Source: Axinella damicornis
Taxonomy: Eukaryota > Porifera > Demospongiae > Axinellida > Axinellidae
Length of the DNA: 64,000 nucleotides
Direction: 5' to 3'
Assembly: GCA_963931865.1 (NCBI GenBank)
Contig: OZ007516.1
Location: 979,883 to 1,043,882, forward strand
In this document: one piece after another, positions 47,339-59,415 of the stretch
How the letters are laid out: each line of letters starts with the position of its first letter
Numbering within the stretch: the stretch's first letter is position 1
Made by a program: the position numbers and the translations under genes
The notes under the pieces: model-generated
Told to the model about the DNA's origin: nothing
Databases searched by the model: none
What the model saw: the letters and a program-made list of their open reading frames with translations, nothing else

Positions 47339-47448
47339 GAAGCTACACTCCTACTAAAACCACTGACTTATACGTCACTTTAGCCTCAAAAAATATATTC
47401 TCAATATTTGCACTAAGTACATGGCTACATGGTTTGTACAGGCTGGTG

Positions 47449-50400
47449 CTATAGTTTGCTCAGCTCCTTATAGTCTGGGTGGACAGTGGTTGTGAGCAAG
47501 AAGTGCTCAACCAGACGGTCCATCACCTCTGGCTTGTACAAGTGGACATGGTGGCCCCCTTCCACCTCCACCAGCTTTACCTGCAATGAGGAATGCACCA
47601 ATAATCGACTTGCTAGCCTCATTCTTAGGCTATAGGGCTAAACCGTTACTGTACAGTAACTCATCGGATGTTACACTACATTCACCTTTCTTATCTCAAG
47701 CCATTCGTTCAGGATGGCTTTGGGTAAGGAGGTTTTGTTGCCGCTGTAATAAAGACAGAAAGAGGACATAATTATGCAGGAACACCTGATCACAATGGTG
47801 CAAATCCCGGCTTTATATCTCATTTCTAGCCCTAGATACCTAGCATAGTACATAGCTCTAATATTTCTACCCTGTGCATCCAGAAGTCACATCGTATCTA
47901 GGTATGTGAATGCGATATGAAGCTGGGGATTGTACCATTGTGATCAGCATGCAGAGAGCTTTCAAATGGTGTCCTAAAAATGTTTTTTGCTGTTGGTCAC
48001 ATTTTTGCCAAAAATCACACTGGCTATAATCCATGGTTTTGGGTCCAAATTCAACCTACAACGAAATGGACATGATTGGAATGCTCCATTCGTTCTGATC
48101 ACAATGGTCCGACTCCCAGTCTCATATCTCCTTCCTAGCCCAAGATACTTAGCATAGTACATAGCTCAGTATTCGGCCCAACTTCTACACTGTGTATCCA
48201 GAAAATCGCATTGTATCTGGGTATGTGAATGAGATATGAAGCTGGGGATTGTACCACTGTGATCAGCATGCAGAGAGCTTTCAAATGATGTCCTAAAAAT
48301 GTTTTTTACTGTCGTTCACACTTTTGCCAAAAATTGCACTCGACCAAAGGCTATAACCCATGATTTTTCATGATTTTGGGTCAAAATTCAACCTATAGCA
48401 AAATTGATATCATTGGAATGCTCCATCTATGTTGATCACAATGGTGCAAATCCCAGCTTCATATCTCATTCCTAGCCCAAGATACCTAGCATTGCTTATA
48501 GTATTTTTGCATGCTGAAGCTAAAGGATAAAAACTGGAGTAGCCTCGTTCCCAGGTGCTCGGTAATTACCAAGCACCTGGGAATGAGGTGTAGAAATCCT
48601 GGGAAGGAGGCTAAAACTGGAGGTGTAGAAAGAGATTATGCTTGTCCCAAGGACACCCTCCACAACAAGTGGCAGCTAGTGTACACAAGACAAGAACTGA
48701 TCTTTGCTGGCTTCACTGCATCCTTGGTGGGCTGTCACTCACCAGGAGTGCTGTTTCTGCTAATTTTGGTTCGTTGTTCCATTTTTAGCAGAAATGGCAC
48801 ATCAGTCACACTATACAGAACAGGAGTGCTGCCAATTTTGGCATGTCAAAGTGGGTAGTAAATGGTTGCCAGTTTTGGCCTGTGAACATACCTGCAAGCA
48901 AACTACGCGCCCTAAGCAGTTAACTCTTTAGGGCCCAAATTTCTTTCTCTAGGTCATTTTCAGTCTATAGAACACTTAAACATACCCTAATTTCTGTTCC
49001 CTGGCGTTGCTGGGCTCGAAACTGCTCACACAGGTAATTTCAGCTATATACACTAAGCATATACGTGACTTAACTACACCCACCAACTAACGAACTTGCA
49101 ATCAAGCCTCCCGAGAAGTGGCCAACCTGCTGTAGCTAAAAATCGGACCATGAACACTGGAAATGGAGGGCCTACAAGGCAAGACACTACTTTCTAAGTC
49201 CATTTATGCCAAAAACGGCGGAAATGGCCCTCCCAGTGCCGACCAAGACCTTTCTACCACACCCACCAACTAATGAACTTGCAATCAAGCCTCCCGAGAA
49301 GTGGCCAACCTGCTGTAGCTAAAAATCGGACCATGAACACTGGAAATGGAGGGCCTACAAGGCAAGACAGCTACTTTCTACGTCCATTTATGCCAGAAAC
49401 GGCGGAAATGGCCCTCCCAGTGCCGACCAAGACCTTTCTACCGCGGAGCCCAGACACGGCCATGCTGTTTGCACCCTCCGGGTGCACCCACCCACCTCCC
49501 CCTGTCCCGCCCTTTCTGCTGTCGCAGAACCTATCTCCCAAGGACATTGCCGGATGTGACATCATGAAGCTGAAAGTCTCATGACAACATAATGTGTCAT
49601 TAGGTGGGAAAGGCTAAACTACAGTGTAATTACTTCCTGTGGGTATAGTAATGGTATACGTATACACATACACTATAACAAGGATGGGGCACTTGGTTGC
49701 TCTCAGAAACGTGTCATTCACCTCCGAACAGATCTTCAACAGAGATGGCTGTGGACAGGGAAGGAAATGTGTGACAAAAATGGAACAGCTGGCCATGGGA
49801 TATATTATTATGATGATTACAGTCTAGCCATGCATACACACAGCTCAATCGCTAACTCGTCCTCCATCGGTGCGATCATGTGCACACGTGTCAATAGTAA
49901 GTTGTTATGAGCGGAATTAATTTTTTTCCATGGGGTGTAATCAGCGAAAATTTCCCTCCGCGAAATATTTGTGTATCACAGTTAGTGGCTTGACCACGAA
50001 ATTATTGCCACGCGGAAAAAATCAGCAACTACGGTAGTTTGATTCACTGAGGTGATTCTCCTATCCTTATCTCATGTATACCATCCATAATACTCCCCCA
50101 CATCCGGAAAATGATTGAACCCTGCCAGTGGATTTACTTCAGCAAGGTTCACATGAAAACAAATGACTTCTGTATGAGCATACGTCATCACGGATATGAC
50201 TGTGTTCCACTTCTTGATCTTCACAGCATACAAAATAATTTTTAAATTGCGGCACTGGCAGTGATGAAAGGAAGGGGTTAGGTTGACAAGGTTAACGTTA
50301 CTAGTTGCCTGAGTAGTTGGGTGCTGCAATCAGCCCTCACCGCTTTAGCTCTCAAATCTCTGGTAAACTGATATCCCCCACCCTCTGTCCGTGCTGCTCC

Positions 50401-53400
50401 CCGGATGGTCAGGGTGGCAGCAGCCTCAGGAGTGAAGTCCCTATCTAACCGGATGTGGGCCTCCAGCATCCTGTGAGAATAAATAGAACAGCACTATATA
50501 TAGAACAGCACTATAATTTTTATATAGAACAGCACTATATATACATGCACCGTATAGTACACACATGATCATGACGAACCGGCCTACTACAGCATCCCAG
50601 GAGGGATATGTTTTGACGTCTTTGTCTTCCAGCAAGGATAGGCTGTTGAGAGCGTGGCCCATTTGTTCAGGCAGGTTAGTCTGCATTGGACAAAATTATT
50701 GAAGGGTTGATCAGAGGGAGGATATCAATGGCAGAGGCACACTGTGGAGACATCAGAGCAGAGGCTATAGTGGCTACAGTGGCAACCATGAGGGGTACTA
50801 TGGACTGAATTTGCTCACATTAAATGCTCTGGTTTAAGTACAAGTCGACTGGTAATAAGATGATCTGGTACAACCCCTAACCACCACCGTCTCGTAACCA
50901 CAGTAACTGAACTGACCAATGGTTCCACCCAGAATCCAAAGCCCTCAAGCAACACCAGTCCATCAACTCTCCCAGGAAGGGACGCTGCAAACTAAACAAA
51001 TTCACATGCATACGTTGTCAAAACTGAAATGCAACAATGTTGTTGTGATGGGGGAGGGAATTCGAAGATCTAGGAAGTCTTATTTGTTGCTGTAGATTGT
51101 CTTATACTCTACTGCTTGTTCAGGCCTTATTTGGTCTTCACTGGTACATGTACGTAGGCATAGATCGAATATTGCACTCATTTGGATGGGGCTAATGCGT
51201 GGAGACACAGAGTGTGCATGGTGGTGCTCAATATCATTCTCCAACAACGTTACCTTATTAATAACCCGCTAATAATATTTGCAGCCAAACTTACCCAGGT
51301 TGCTGGTCCCACACCTACATGGACAAGACACCAAACGTCACTTCATCATGTCATTGTGGTCTCTGCATGTCTTACACATGCTGTCATATTTACCCAGTGC
51401 CAAGGAGAACATCATGGCAGCTAGGGGTCAGGCATTAGCACTTGCTCTACACAGATGTGGAAAGTTATACACTTGTAGGCATTTGCAATTGAGGTCTCCA
51501 TTGTGCCAACCAATCAACAAGCTGTATACCGTGATGATATCTCTTCATACTCACCCATAGAATGTGCCAAAATCTTGAATTTATTCCACTTCATGGCTAA
51601 AGAGGGAAACACATGACAAGATAAAGTAGTGGTGTTGCTATACACTACACAACTGTGCCATGGATTAGTCGCTATGGGATACACTAGCCTCGTTCCCAGG
51701 TGTCCCAATTTCCGAGCGGCTGGGAATGAGGCTAGGGATACACATGCACATGTCGACAATATGGAGGTCACACTGCACGTGGGACGTACGTAGTACAGTA
51801 ACGTACCTTCTAGCTGACCTTAACCAGGCCGACAGCTCTCCTAGCAGCCATAAATTGGCACCAGGAACATGGCACATGCACAACTGGTCGTTGACACATC
51901 ACGTTCATGAGCAATTTTAAATTTAAAATGGAGGGGGGGGGGGGGGGGGGGGGGGGAGCTACCAAAATGATAATAGGCTCATGCGTGTGGGGTAGTATAT
52001 TATGCTGTGTGATATATTGCCCAGCTCTAGTGGGTAACAGTGTACAAATCTGCATTACATGATGGTACACACTGCACTTACCATCCACAACATACTTGAT
52101 GTCAGCAATGTAGTCGTATGCATGGTAGTGTGAGCCCTTGGGTCTGTGGGAGGAGTGACCATGGCCGGGCCAGTCTATTGCAACCACACTAAGGTCTGGG
52201 TGGGTGATGGTGCAGTAAACCAGAAATAAACTAGCGGAGAGGTTGACAGTAGGAGTGTAATGCTGTATAGTGTCTGACATGCATATGGTACCATTCCATG
52301 CATGCAATCGGTCTATATTTTCACCACAAGGTGGTAAGGGCCAGGGAGTAAGTCTATTGTGCCCCCTTACCTTCAGAAAGCAGGGGAATAAGCTTGTCGA
52401 AACTGCCAGCATTGTCCAGCCATCCTGTTTCAAAAAGATCATTAATGCAATCTGCAATAACATTCAAGTAGTACACTCAGTGTTCTCTCATGAATATAAT
52501 TAGATGATGGTACAGCACATGGCATACACTATGTGGTACAGTACACAAATGCACAAATACAGGTTACCACTAACGCCAGCTACCAATGAACATACCATGC
52601 AAGGCTAGCACTGGCTTTCCATCAGGGTTCCCCCATGCCTTCCCGGCTATTTGTCCCCAGGGGACAGGAATGTTTACTGTGAACAGTAGTGCATAAGCAG
52701 GTGGGGGAGGGGTAAGCATGAGCTGAGTTTTGAAATGGTTATTGGTCCAGCAGGAGATAGAACGATGGGTTAGGGTAGCTATTATTAGGGCCAGGGCCAG
52801 TGTTCAATGCACATGTGTACCCGCTACTTATACTCAGTAAAGTATGTACTTCCTGCTGGACCAATATCCACGTCGTTCAAATAATGCCAGAAGAAATATT
52901 ACTAAAAGTCCAAAGCTATGAGAAGTATGCAAAGGACAGATAGACAGCTAAAATTGGAGATAGAAAAAGAGAGGGAATTAGACTACTTTTGCTTAGCACA
53001 CAGTACAGGTATTGATAAGTGCAAGTATACGGAAGCAAGTGACAAGAATGTATTAATTAATTAACTGCAAGGCAGCTGCACCTTGTCTTCACTTACCCTC
53101 CCGAGCATGCTGCAGGGTGGAGGGGAAAATGGCTACAGATTACAGCCATGATATCATATTGCGCACGTTGGAACAGCAACCTAAAATTGTTGCTTTAACT
53201 GTTAAACATGTTATTTATCCAAATCGCATGTTCAAACACAAACAGTAACCTTTCACCTACTTTCTGAACACAGTCACAGGAAGTCGACATAATGCGTAGC
53301 CGGATCAAATCGCAGACGGCAGAGCGTTCATTCAAGCAATAGGCGTGTGTGCGGAAAGCGTTGAGCGTCCGCAAAGTTAAAACCCGTGCCATCCCATACA

Positions 53401-53401
53401 C
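47449..53401 (-). CDS. SERHL: SERHL-type alpha/beta hydrolase, 13 exons
   Basis: Minus strand. Exons: 53401-53261, 53109-53097 (13 nt), 52676-52596, 52424-52371, 52195-52082, 51596-51555, 51314-51295 (20 nt), 50991-50917, 50680-50580, 50470-50341, 49748-49672, 47743-47686 and 47580-47449 (TAG). Total 1038 nt, 345 residues, every phase consistent. Family marks in order: VPWGQIAGKAWG, then LHGWLDN (oxyanion-hole region), then IDWPGHGHSSH, then the nucleophile elbow AHSMG, then EGGHHVHL with the expected catalytic His. The elbow starts with Ala instead of Gly, and I see no Asp after strand 7 (CPILVIV-GNKTS), so the catalytic acid is unclear. Human SERHL2 has 314 residues and aligns throughout by my recollection of the family. 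The N-terminal 47 residues are basic and hydroxylated and could be an organelle-targeting extension. The substrate is unknown. Confidence 0.85.
47785..48500. repeat. Roughly 320-bp tandem repeat in hydrolase intron 11
   Basis: Three units share GATCACAATGGTGCAAATCC (about 47788, 48098 and 48437), CTAGCATAGTACATAGCTC, and GATCAGCATGCAGAGAGCTT with TTTCAAATG. Short open frames on the minus strand here are repeat artefacts. Confidence 0.8.
48540..48613. repeat. Hairpin MITE, CTAGCCTCGTTCCCAGG family
   Basis: TAGCCTCGTTCCCAGGTGCT pairs with AGCACCTGGGAATGAGG. A second right end (GGGAAGGAGGCTA) follows, as if one copy sits inside another. It is in intron 11 of the hydrolase gene. Confidence 0.75.
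49075..49441 (+). repeat. 183-bp tandem duplication
   Basis: Two units (about 49075-49257 and 49258-49441) share CACCCACCAACTAAYGAACT, GAAGTGGCCAACCTGCTGTA and AACACTGGAAATGGAGGGCC, with few differences. They lie in hydrolase intron 11. Frames across them (49273-49584) have no family signal. Confidence 0.85.
51684..51735. repeat. Hairpin MITE, CTAGCCTCGTTCCCAGG family
   Basis: CTAGCCTCGTTCCCAGGTG with CGGCTGGGAATGAGGCTAG, in intron 5 of the hydrolase gene. Confidence 0.75.
51933..51956 (+). repeat. 24-nt poly-G run
   Basis: Uninterrupted G run inside intron 5 of the hydrolase gene (C run on the coding strand). Confidence 0.9.
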
Positions 53402-55076
53402 CTGGGGCCTGGGAGCGAGCTAGCTAGGCTCATCCTTTGGTCGACTTACTTCTTCTAGGATACTGAGGTCATAAGGGTTAAGTTAATTAACCTCAATGGT
53501 AGTCACGTGGCAACGGTTATACATAAAAAATTATACAAGTATGTACATTATACCCGGCCGGGTGCACCGGCGTACTACGCATGCGCACTGGTCTATTTCG
53601 CTTACTGAAATAATTTATCTGCAAGGTGTTGATCTTCAACAAGGAGCAGATAAGGGTGTGTGTGAGTCAGCATAGCTGAAGTGAATGCTCATTGATCATG
53701 TGAACGCATTAAAGAAAGCAAAGCTAAAGAGCTTCAGCTTAGATGATTTTTTCTAGCTATAATGTATACCCAGGGCCGTAGGAGTAGGTGCGGCAGGTGC
53801 GGCGGCCGCCGGACCAATAATATGCTCAGTCTGGCTAGCAAGTTGTTGAATCTTGCAGTTTCATCCCAAGATTGCACCAGAAACGATCTCAGAACTCGGG
53901 TCTAAAATTCAAAATTTTCCTGGGGGAGGGCCCACAGACCCCCCTATGTGGCGCGCTTCGCGCGCTTGCTACGCTTCTCGTTTGGCGCACTGCGCGCGCA
54001 ATGCCATTGCGCCGCCACTATTTCATCGCTCAAATAAGCAAAGCGCTATTCGCCTGACCAAACTAACATTGCTTCCTACGGGTCTGATACCCCGGTATGT
54101 TCCTGCACCCACCACCGCGTTTGTATGATACAAAAATCAGTGATACTGCATGGTGAGAATGCATGCAATCGGATGTGTCTCTTTCCCCTGAACACACAGG
54201 TGATGCGGAGTATGATGCAATGGGGTAATGAAAGATCAATACAGTACCTCAGCGACTGCTTAGCTGAGCTACCACTGAAATGTATTCCCTAGAACTGTGA
54301 CCATTGAACAGTTATTATAGCACTACAGTACTAATTTTAGACAATCATGGATCCTTGCATGCGCCTGTATACGCAATTGTACCCTCACTGGCTAGCTACA
54401 TGGATTGGAGCAAGCCAAACACAAGGCTGCCGACATGAGAGTAATGCATACAGCCTTAACATTATCCTGGAAGCATTTTTAGTTTCCTAAAAGAAATGTG
54501 GCTTACAAAAATGCATTTTAGTTCTAGCTAACCGTTAAATTTTTATCATCCTAGCTATGGTGATGTTGTGTACAAGTTAGTATGGCTCCTGCAGCTGGTC
54601 CTGTGTGGTAACTTGTACGGCAGCATCTGATTGCAAATCCCCAGACATAGACCCTGATGATGCTGATCCACAGCGCGCGCCAGGACCGGGTGTGGAGGGT
54701 CTGGGGACGAGACTAACAGCATTTTAAGATACTCTAGACGATTAGCCTGTGACTCTTGAGCCAACCATGGCATGACTGAGCGCTTGCCATAAAGTATGCA
54801 GGCAGCTAGCTAAGCTAATTATTCCATGCAACAGCTGCAGCTGACATGTCATTATGCAAGCTGCAAGCTAGCTAGCTACATCACTTCCCGCCCGCGCCGC
54901 AGCAGTGAATTTGTATTAGCAACGTGCGCATGCGTGATACCAACCCATGCACGCCTTTGATCGCCGATGTACTGCGATAGTTTTCACATTAGAAGTACTA
55001 GTGGTTTCCGGCCGGTGCTTGAGCTGCGCTGTGAGGACCCACGCGGCCGTCCGAGAGATGAAGTGCAAGTGTCTAA
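53402..55076. other. Spacer between the hydrolase gene and copy 8
   Basis: Promoter side of the hydrolase gene; GTCACGTGGC at 53502 is an E-box about 100 bp upstream of its ATG. A dispersed-repeat-like segment at 53765-54060 contains CCTGGGGGAGGGCCCACAGA and an alternating GCGCGCTTCGCGCGC stretch. A last-exon fragment lies at 54198-54229. From about 54560 to 55150 the DNA is duplicated at 60590-61190. Confidence 0.5.
54198..54229 (+). pseudogene. Solo fragment of an MFSD8-like exon 8
   Basis: Only the acceptor region (ATGTGTCTCTTTCCCCTGAACACACAG, in parts) and about 30 nt of exon 8 (GTGATGCGGAGTATGATGCA-ATGGGG) remain. The frame stops at once in TAA after GGGG. It lies about 850 bp upstream of copy 8 and is clearly a relic. 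Confidence 0.7.
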
Positions 55077-58000
55077 ATGTCGCTATCTGCTGTTCGTAGA
55101 AAGCGATTCTCTTAAAGATTGATTGCTTAATTATGACAATCTTTTCCTTGTTCATTAGCCAAGGAGCTCTGGAGATTGAGGGTGAACTTCTTTGCTTTGT
55201 TGTTGCTCTTACTTAACAGTATTGGCTACATATCACCTCTGGCATCACTTCACCAGTTTGTCACCAACCCAACACTGGAAGAGCAGCAGAATGGAACATC
55301 ACTGGTACAGACAGATGGCTGTTGCACCAGTAGACTGAACAAGCCTTAAGTGCACTTTGCACACAGCTGCATGGCATTCACAATGGCTTGCGTTCCCCAA
55401 CTGCAGTGGTGGTATTAAAATATCTCCCGAAAGTGTGGTTGAGCCACATGGTATTGCCTGGATGCCTGCTCAGTAAACACAATTTTAAGCCCGATACAAC
55501 GTGCATCAATGTACAATGTAAGGATACATGAATAGAACTTACATGTGCTAAGAACAAACACCCTTGACTCTGTTTCATACAGGTTCCACCCGGCCTTGGA
55601 CAGTCCGAGTTCTTCTATTCCTGGACAGTGGCAGCTTATAGCATTGGAGAAGTGACCTTTGCACTTGTATACGTCTACCTCCTCCACATGGTTCCATACG
55701 CTTACATATTTCTGTCCCTCATTGTGAGCTACATACTCGGCTCCCTACTCTATGCTGTGGCTTCACAGGGTTGGATGATTTTGGGTGCAAGGTTTCTGGT
55801 GGGGGGAAGCAGTGTTGTTGGTGAGTCAGCTTTCTTTGTGTATGTTGCTGAGAGAGAACTGGAATACGAAAAGGCCTACTTTGCGGCACAAGACGATATT
55901 GATGGTGCTGACAAGAGTAGGAAAGGACAAAAGCTTAAAGAAAGGATGTATGCGTATCGTGTTCTTGTCACTGGTACTGCAAATCTGATTGGCACAGGTA
56001 CAGTGTTACAGTATATCCTTGACCCTACATCCCTTTTTGCCATTTTACTAAACTAACTATAAAGACCCTAGTACATGTACTAGTCTCATTCCCAGGCCTC
56101 CACATCCAGCTTTTGTCGCTTGCAATACACTTTTCATACTGCAAGCGACGTCGACAAAAGCTGGCGAGGCTTATATGTTTTGTATGTAGAGTTGTAAGTT
56201 ATCTTTTTATCTTGCGATTGCAGGCTTTAGTGCTCTTGCTGCACATGTGGGTGGTGCTAACCAGTTCCACTGGATTGGCTGGTACAATGTGGCCATTGGA
56301 GGAGCACTATTTCTGATGCTGATTGCTCTATTCCGTGGGGAGTGTGCGTGGAAGAAACCGGAGATGAAGTGCACAACAACCAAATGCAGTAGCTTGAAGT
56401 CGAACAAGACACGGGGCCTGATTGGAATAGTGGTATTAAATTTAACAAGTTGATAACATTTCAGTGACACTTCCCACTCAGATTAGAACTGTTTACACAA
56501 ATACCTGAGGAGTGCTACAGTTCACATGTAGAAGGTACTACAGAAGTCTCACATTCTGGTGAACCTATCCTCTATACAGGCTGAGGCACACCCAGTAGTG
56601 TTCCTAAAGCACCTGAGTTTGTTAATGGAGATGCATGACTGGCCTGATATATCTGACATGTGATAGCTAGATTATTGACTTGATACTGGTGTAACGAGAT
56701 TCTTTGATGCAATAGTGAGGAACAAGTACAGCCAGCGAGGCAGTGCTTAAAATTAATAGTGTGGGATGATGAAATACAGGTGTGGTGCATTCATAAAATA
56801 CAGGAATCATGGCTGCATGGGAGACAGCTGTATACAATGTAAACAAGAGTTCATAATGTCCGTTGTCCATGACACTGGGTATGTACAGGTTATTGTAACT
56901 GGCTGGGTGATGGCTGTCTGTGTGATGGCTGTGTGATAAAATCATAGCCATTGTACATGGTAACCAAGGATTGTTACAACAACTGTAGCAATAGCTACCA
57001 TAGCAACAAACTCTTAGCAGACTGGTACATGTACAGTCAAGTGGTTCCGTTCCACCAAGGGAGTATTAACTTCCTGCTTGTATAGATGGCATATATATAG
57101 TACCAATTGTAGTCTCGGTCCCAGACCCAAACCAACCCCAGCACGGATCGCTTCTAGTATCACGTGATGCTGGAAGCGATCCACGCTGGGGTTGGTTTGG
57201 GTCTGGGGCCGAGACTATTGTTGATCTAACAGCACTTGTGTGCAGGTTCAACGGCAGCATTGCTTTACTGAAATGCCATCCATGTGAACACAGTTTACAT
57301 TCCATGTCTTTAAAACAAGCTCACATCCTCACCCTGAGTAGCTACCTCTGGATTCCAAGGTGTAGCTAGATTTGGTGAAAGTATCATTGGAAATTATACA
57401 TATATATAGGCAACTTGCATTGTAGCTATGTACATCCCAGCTCAAACAGCTCCAAACTTTTGGTTTGGAGTGAGCCGGCTAGTTGTCTTGAATGTGCACA
57501 TGATCACATGATATGCATCAATATACTTGTGTCTGCCGCTGCAATGACAATGATGTCATCATGCACTCTTGGTGTGAGGTAACATTCCAGCCATGCATGC
57601 TCCTTCTATAAGTCTTTGTTCAAGTTTCGGTCAGTAGGTTTCCGCATTTTCAGCCTGCACTCCAGCACAATCTAGCTACTTACAGTACATCTGTTCTGCA
57701 AGGGTTGGTTGACTCTAGCTTGTGATAGCCTTGGCTGGTCTTCCTACAGGTACTTCTGTTCTTTACAGTTGCAACGTATGCAACAGATTCCAACTATGGT
57801 GTGGTGGATACTCTCTTCAACCCAATCCTCAGTGATTACTTTGGCTTCACTGAGAAGGAGATCAGCGTCTACTTTGTAGGGTTGATGGTGGTATTCACAG
57901 CAAGTTCACTACTGTTGTAAGTTACAATGATTCAAGTTTCCTTTCTTGTGTCTGACACATATACCTTTCTTTCAGAATTGTAATTCAAAAGTTGAAGATT

Positions 58001-59001
58001 GATAGTCGCATCTTGGCCATGCTTGGAATCACGGCCTCCATTGTTGGTGCAGCTCTCATTGCAGACTGGCAGGCAATTGGAAATGACCCATGCACCCAAT
58101 TCAGCCCATTCCACCATCCGGAGCTAACAAATAGAACTGGAGCAATTTGTCTCAACAATCTCACAAATCTAGAGGCTCATATCAACGTCAGTAGTCATGG
58201 TTCTCCATGCGGTGCAAATGTGACTCTGATACGGACAGTGTGTGAGTCATTGGGTGATACCAAGTATCACTGCTACTGGAATCAGCACTCTAGAGTGACT
58301 GGGGAGGAATGTCACGCATGTCCATCCATCTGCCGCGGTGAGTACAAGTCCCTCAACTTTGCACAGTTTGTAGTCGGGTCAGTTCTGTTTGAGTTTGGTA
58401 TTCCAGTGATCAGGACAGCACTAATGGTCGTGATAGCCAGTAACCTCAGTACAGGGATTCGGGTAAGAACAGTATACACTTATCATAAAACTGAGTTCAC
58501 TGACATCTTATGACATTTTTGTTACACTCCTACAGGGTGTGTTCTTGGGCATAGTTAATGCGCTAGGAGGACTTTCAAGGATCCTAACACCCATCTGGAG
58601 TAAGTCAAGCGTATTGTACCATAACCTCAGCATATATACGTGCTCCATGTTCGTAATTAGTTGATGTTGGCCTTGCTCCCAGGCCTTCCCAGCAATGACT
58701 TTGTGAAAGTGTTTAATGTCCTGAGCTGATAGGTGATGGATTTGTCTCATTCTCCCAACACACAGTTGATTTAGCATATGAGGCAATGGGGAAACGTACC
58801 TTCCTAGCAATGGGGGTGATAGTGGGCTGCTCCCTGCTCGTCCTTGTTGGGTTCATTGCACTCTACACAAAGATAGCACCACGGAAAGATGCAGAGGATC
58901 TAAGCACCGGACACAAGACAGAGCAGGATCCTGAGTTCAGTGTCAGTGGCAACGAGTCTACGTATCTCATTGAACTGAGAGACCAAAAGCATGTAGAGTA
59001 A
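55077..59001 (+). CDS. MFSD8/CLN7-like transporter copy 8 (exon 1 uncertain)
   Basis: Secure exons: 55159-55304, 55583-55997, 56224-56432, 57750-57916, 57976-58462, 58536-58599 and 58766-59001 (TAA). No Cys-rich MSQYSC-type first exon is visible upstream. A 19-nt candidate (55077-55095, ATG..GTTC|GTAGAA) has the required phase and would give 580 residues, but it is weakly supported. Exon 2 carries an extra Gln codon (EEQQNGT) and LLLLLLNS-like helix changes. Exon 3 has WTVAAYSIGE and VVGESAFFV. Exon 4 ends TRGLIGIV instead of TVALTGSV. The exon 6 loop keeps CHACPSIC. The tail reads ESTYLI, a complete [DE]xxxL[LI] signal. Intron 4 (1.3 kb) holds two MITEs nearby. All downstream frames are intact, so the gene may be expressed from an unseen first exon. 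Confidence 0.82.
56081..56171. repeat. Long hairpin MITE with GTCGCTTGCA stem
   Basis: In intron 3 of copy 8. CCAGCTTTTGTCGCTTGCA pairs with TGCAAGCGACGTCGACAAAA-GCTGG around a short loop. Outer ends TAGTCTCATTCCCAGGCCTC and CGAGGCT. Related to 8384 and 46917. Confidence 0.75.
57110..57217. repeat. Complete hairpin MITE, second family
   Basis: TAGTCTCGGTCCCAGACCCA pairs with TGGGTCTGGGGCCGAGACTA, continuing through AACCAACCCCAGC and its complement to a CACGTG-containing loop. About 108 bp, in intron 4 of copy 8. A decayed relative stands at 464-562. Confidence 0.8.
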
Positions 59002-59415
59002 GACATTTGTTGCTCAACTTTGTAATGTTAATATGACAATACGTATACGTATAAAATGTTCTGGTCTTGAGTTCTTAATTTCTACTTTGTCTAGCTTGCA
59101 CCAATTATATAATAAGTGGTGCAGGGCCGGCAGAGCTGGCCCGGTTGCTCCGTCCGAGGCTGGACCACTTATTTTCTTTTCGAGTGGCTAGTTAATGGTT
59201 ACCAACTGCAGCTGTCACACCCACAGTATGTATAAAGACATCCCACATCCCTCTAATATCCACTATCCATATGCAACAATACCACCACATGGTGTGCCTT
59301 GTATACATATGTAGTACAGACAGCTAATTGGCAATTGGTTAGCTGACTCTTGATCTTTGACTGCTATCAACTGTTGTGCCAATACAACACTAAACACCTA
59401 AACTCACCATTGTAG

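Larger units (their letters stand above)
46703..47448. other. Spacer between copy 7 and the hydrolase gene
   Basis: It contains a hairpin MITE at 46917-47015 and a 32-nt G run at 47305-47336. No exon seen. It is the promoter side of copy 7 and the 3' flank of the hydrolase gene. Confidence 0.55.

Noticed and set aside
47671..48162. Paired minus-strand frames starting MYYA.YLGL
   Set aside because: They come from the 320-bp repeat. Only the last 19 codons of the first are a real hydrolase exon.
49273..49584. 103-codon plus-strand frame in hydrolase intron 11
   Set aside because: Lies in a 183-bp tandem duplication, lacks splice partners and resembles no protein known to me.
53853..54128. 91-codon frame near 53.9 kb
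   Set aside because: Falls in a dispersed-repeat-like segment with a GCGCGC-rich stretch; no supporting exon structure.
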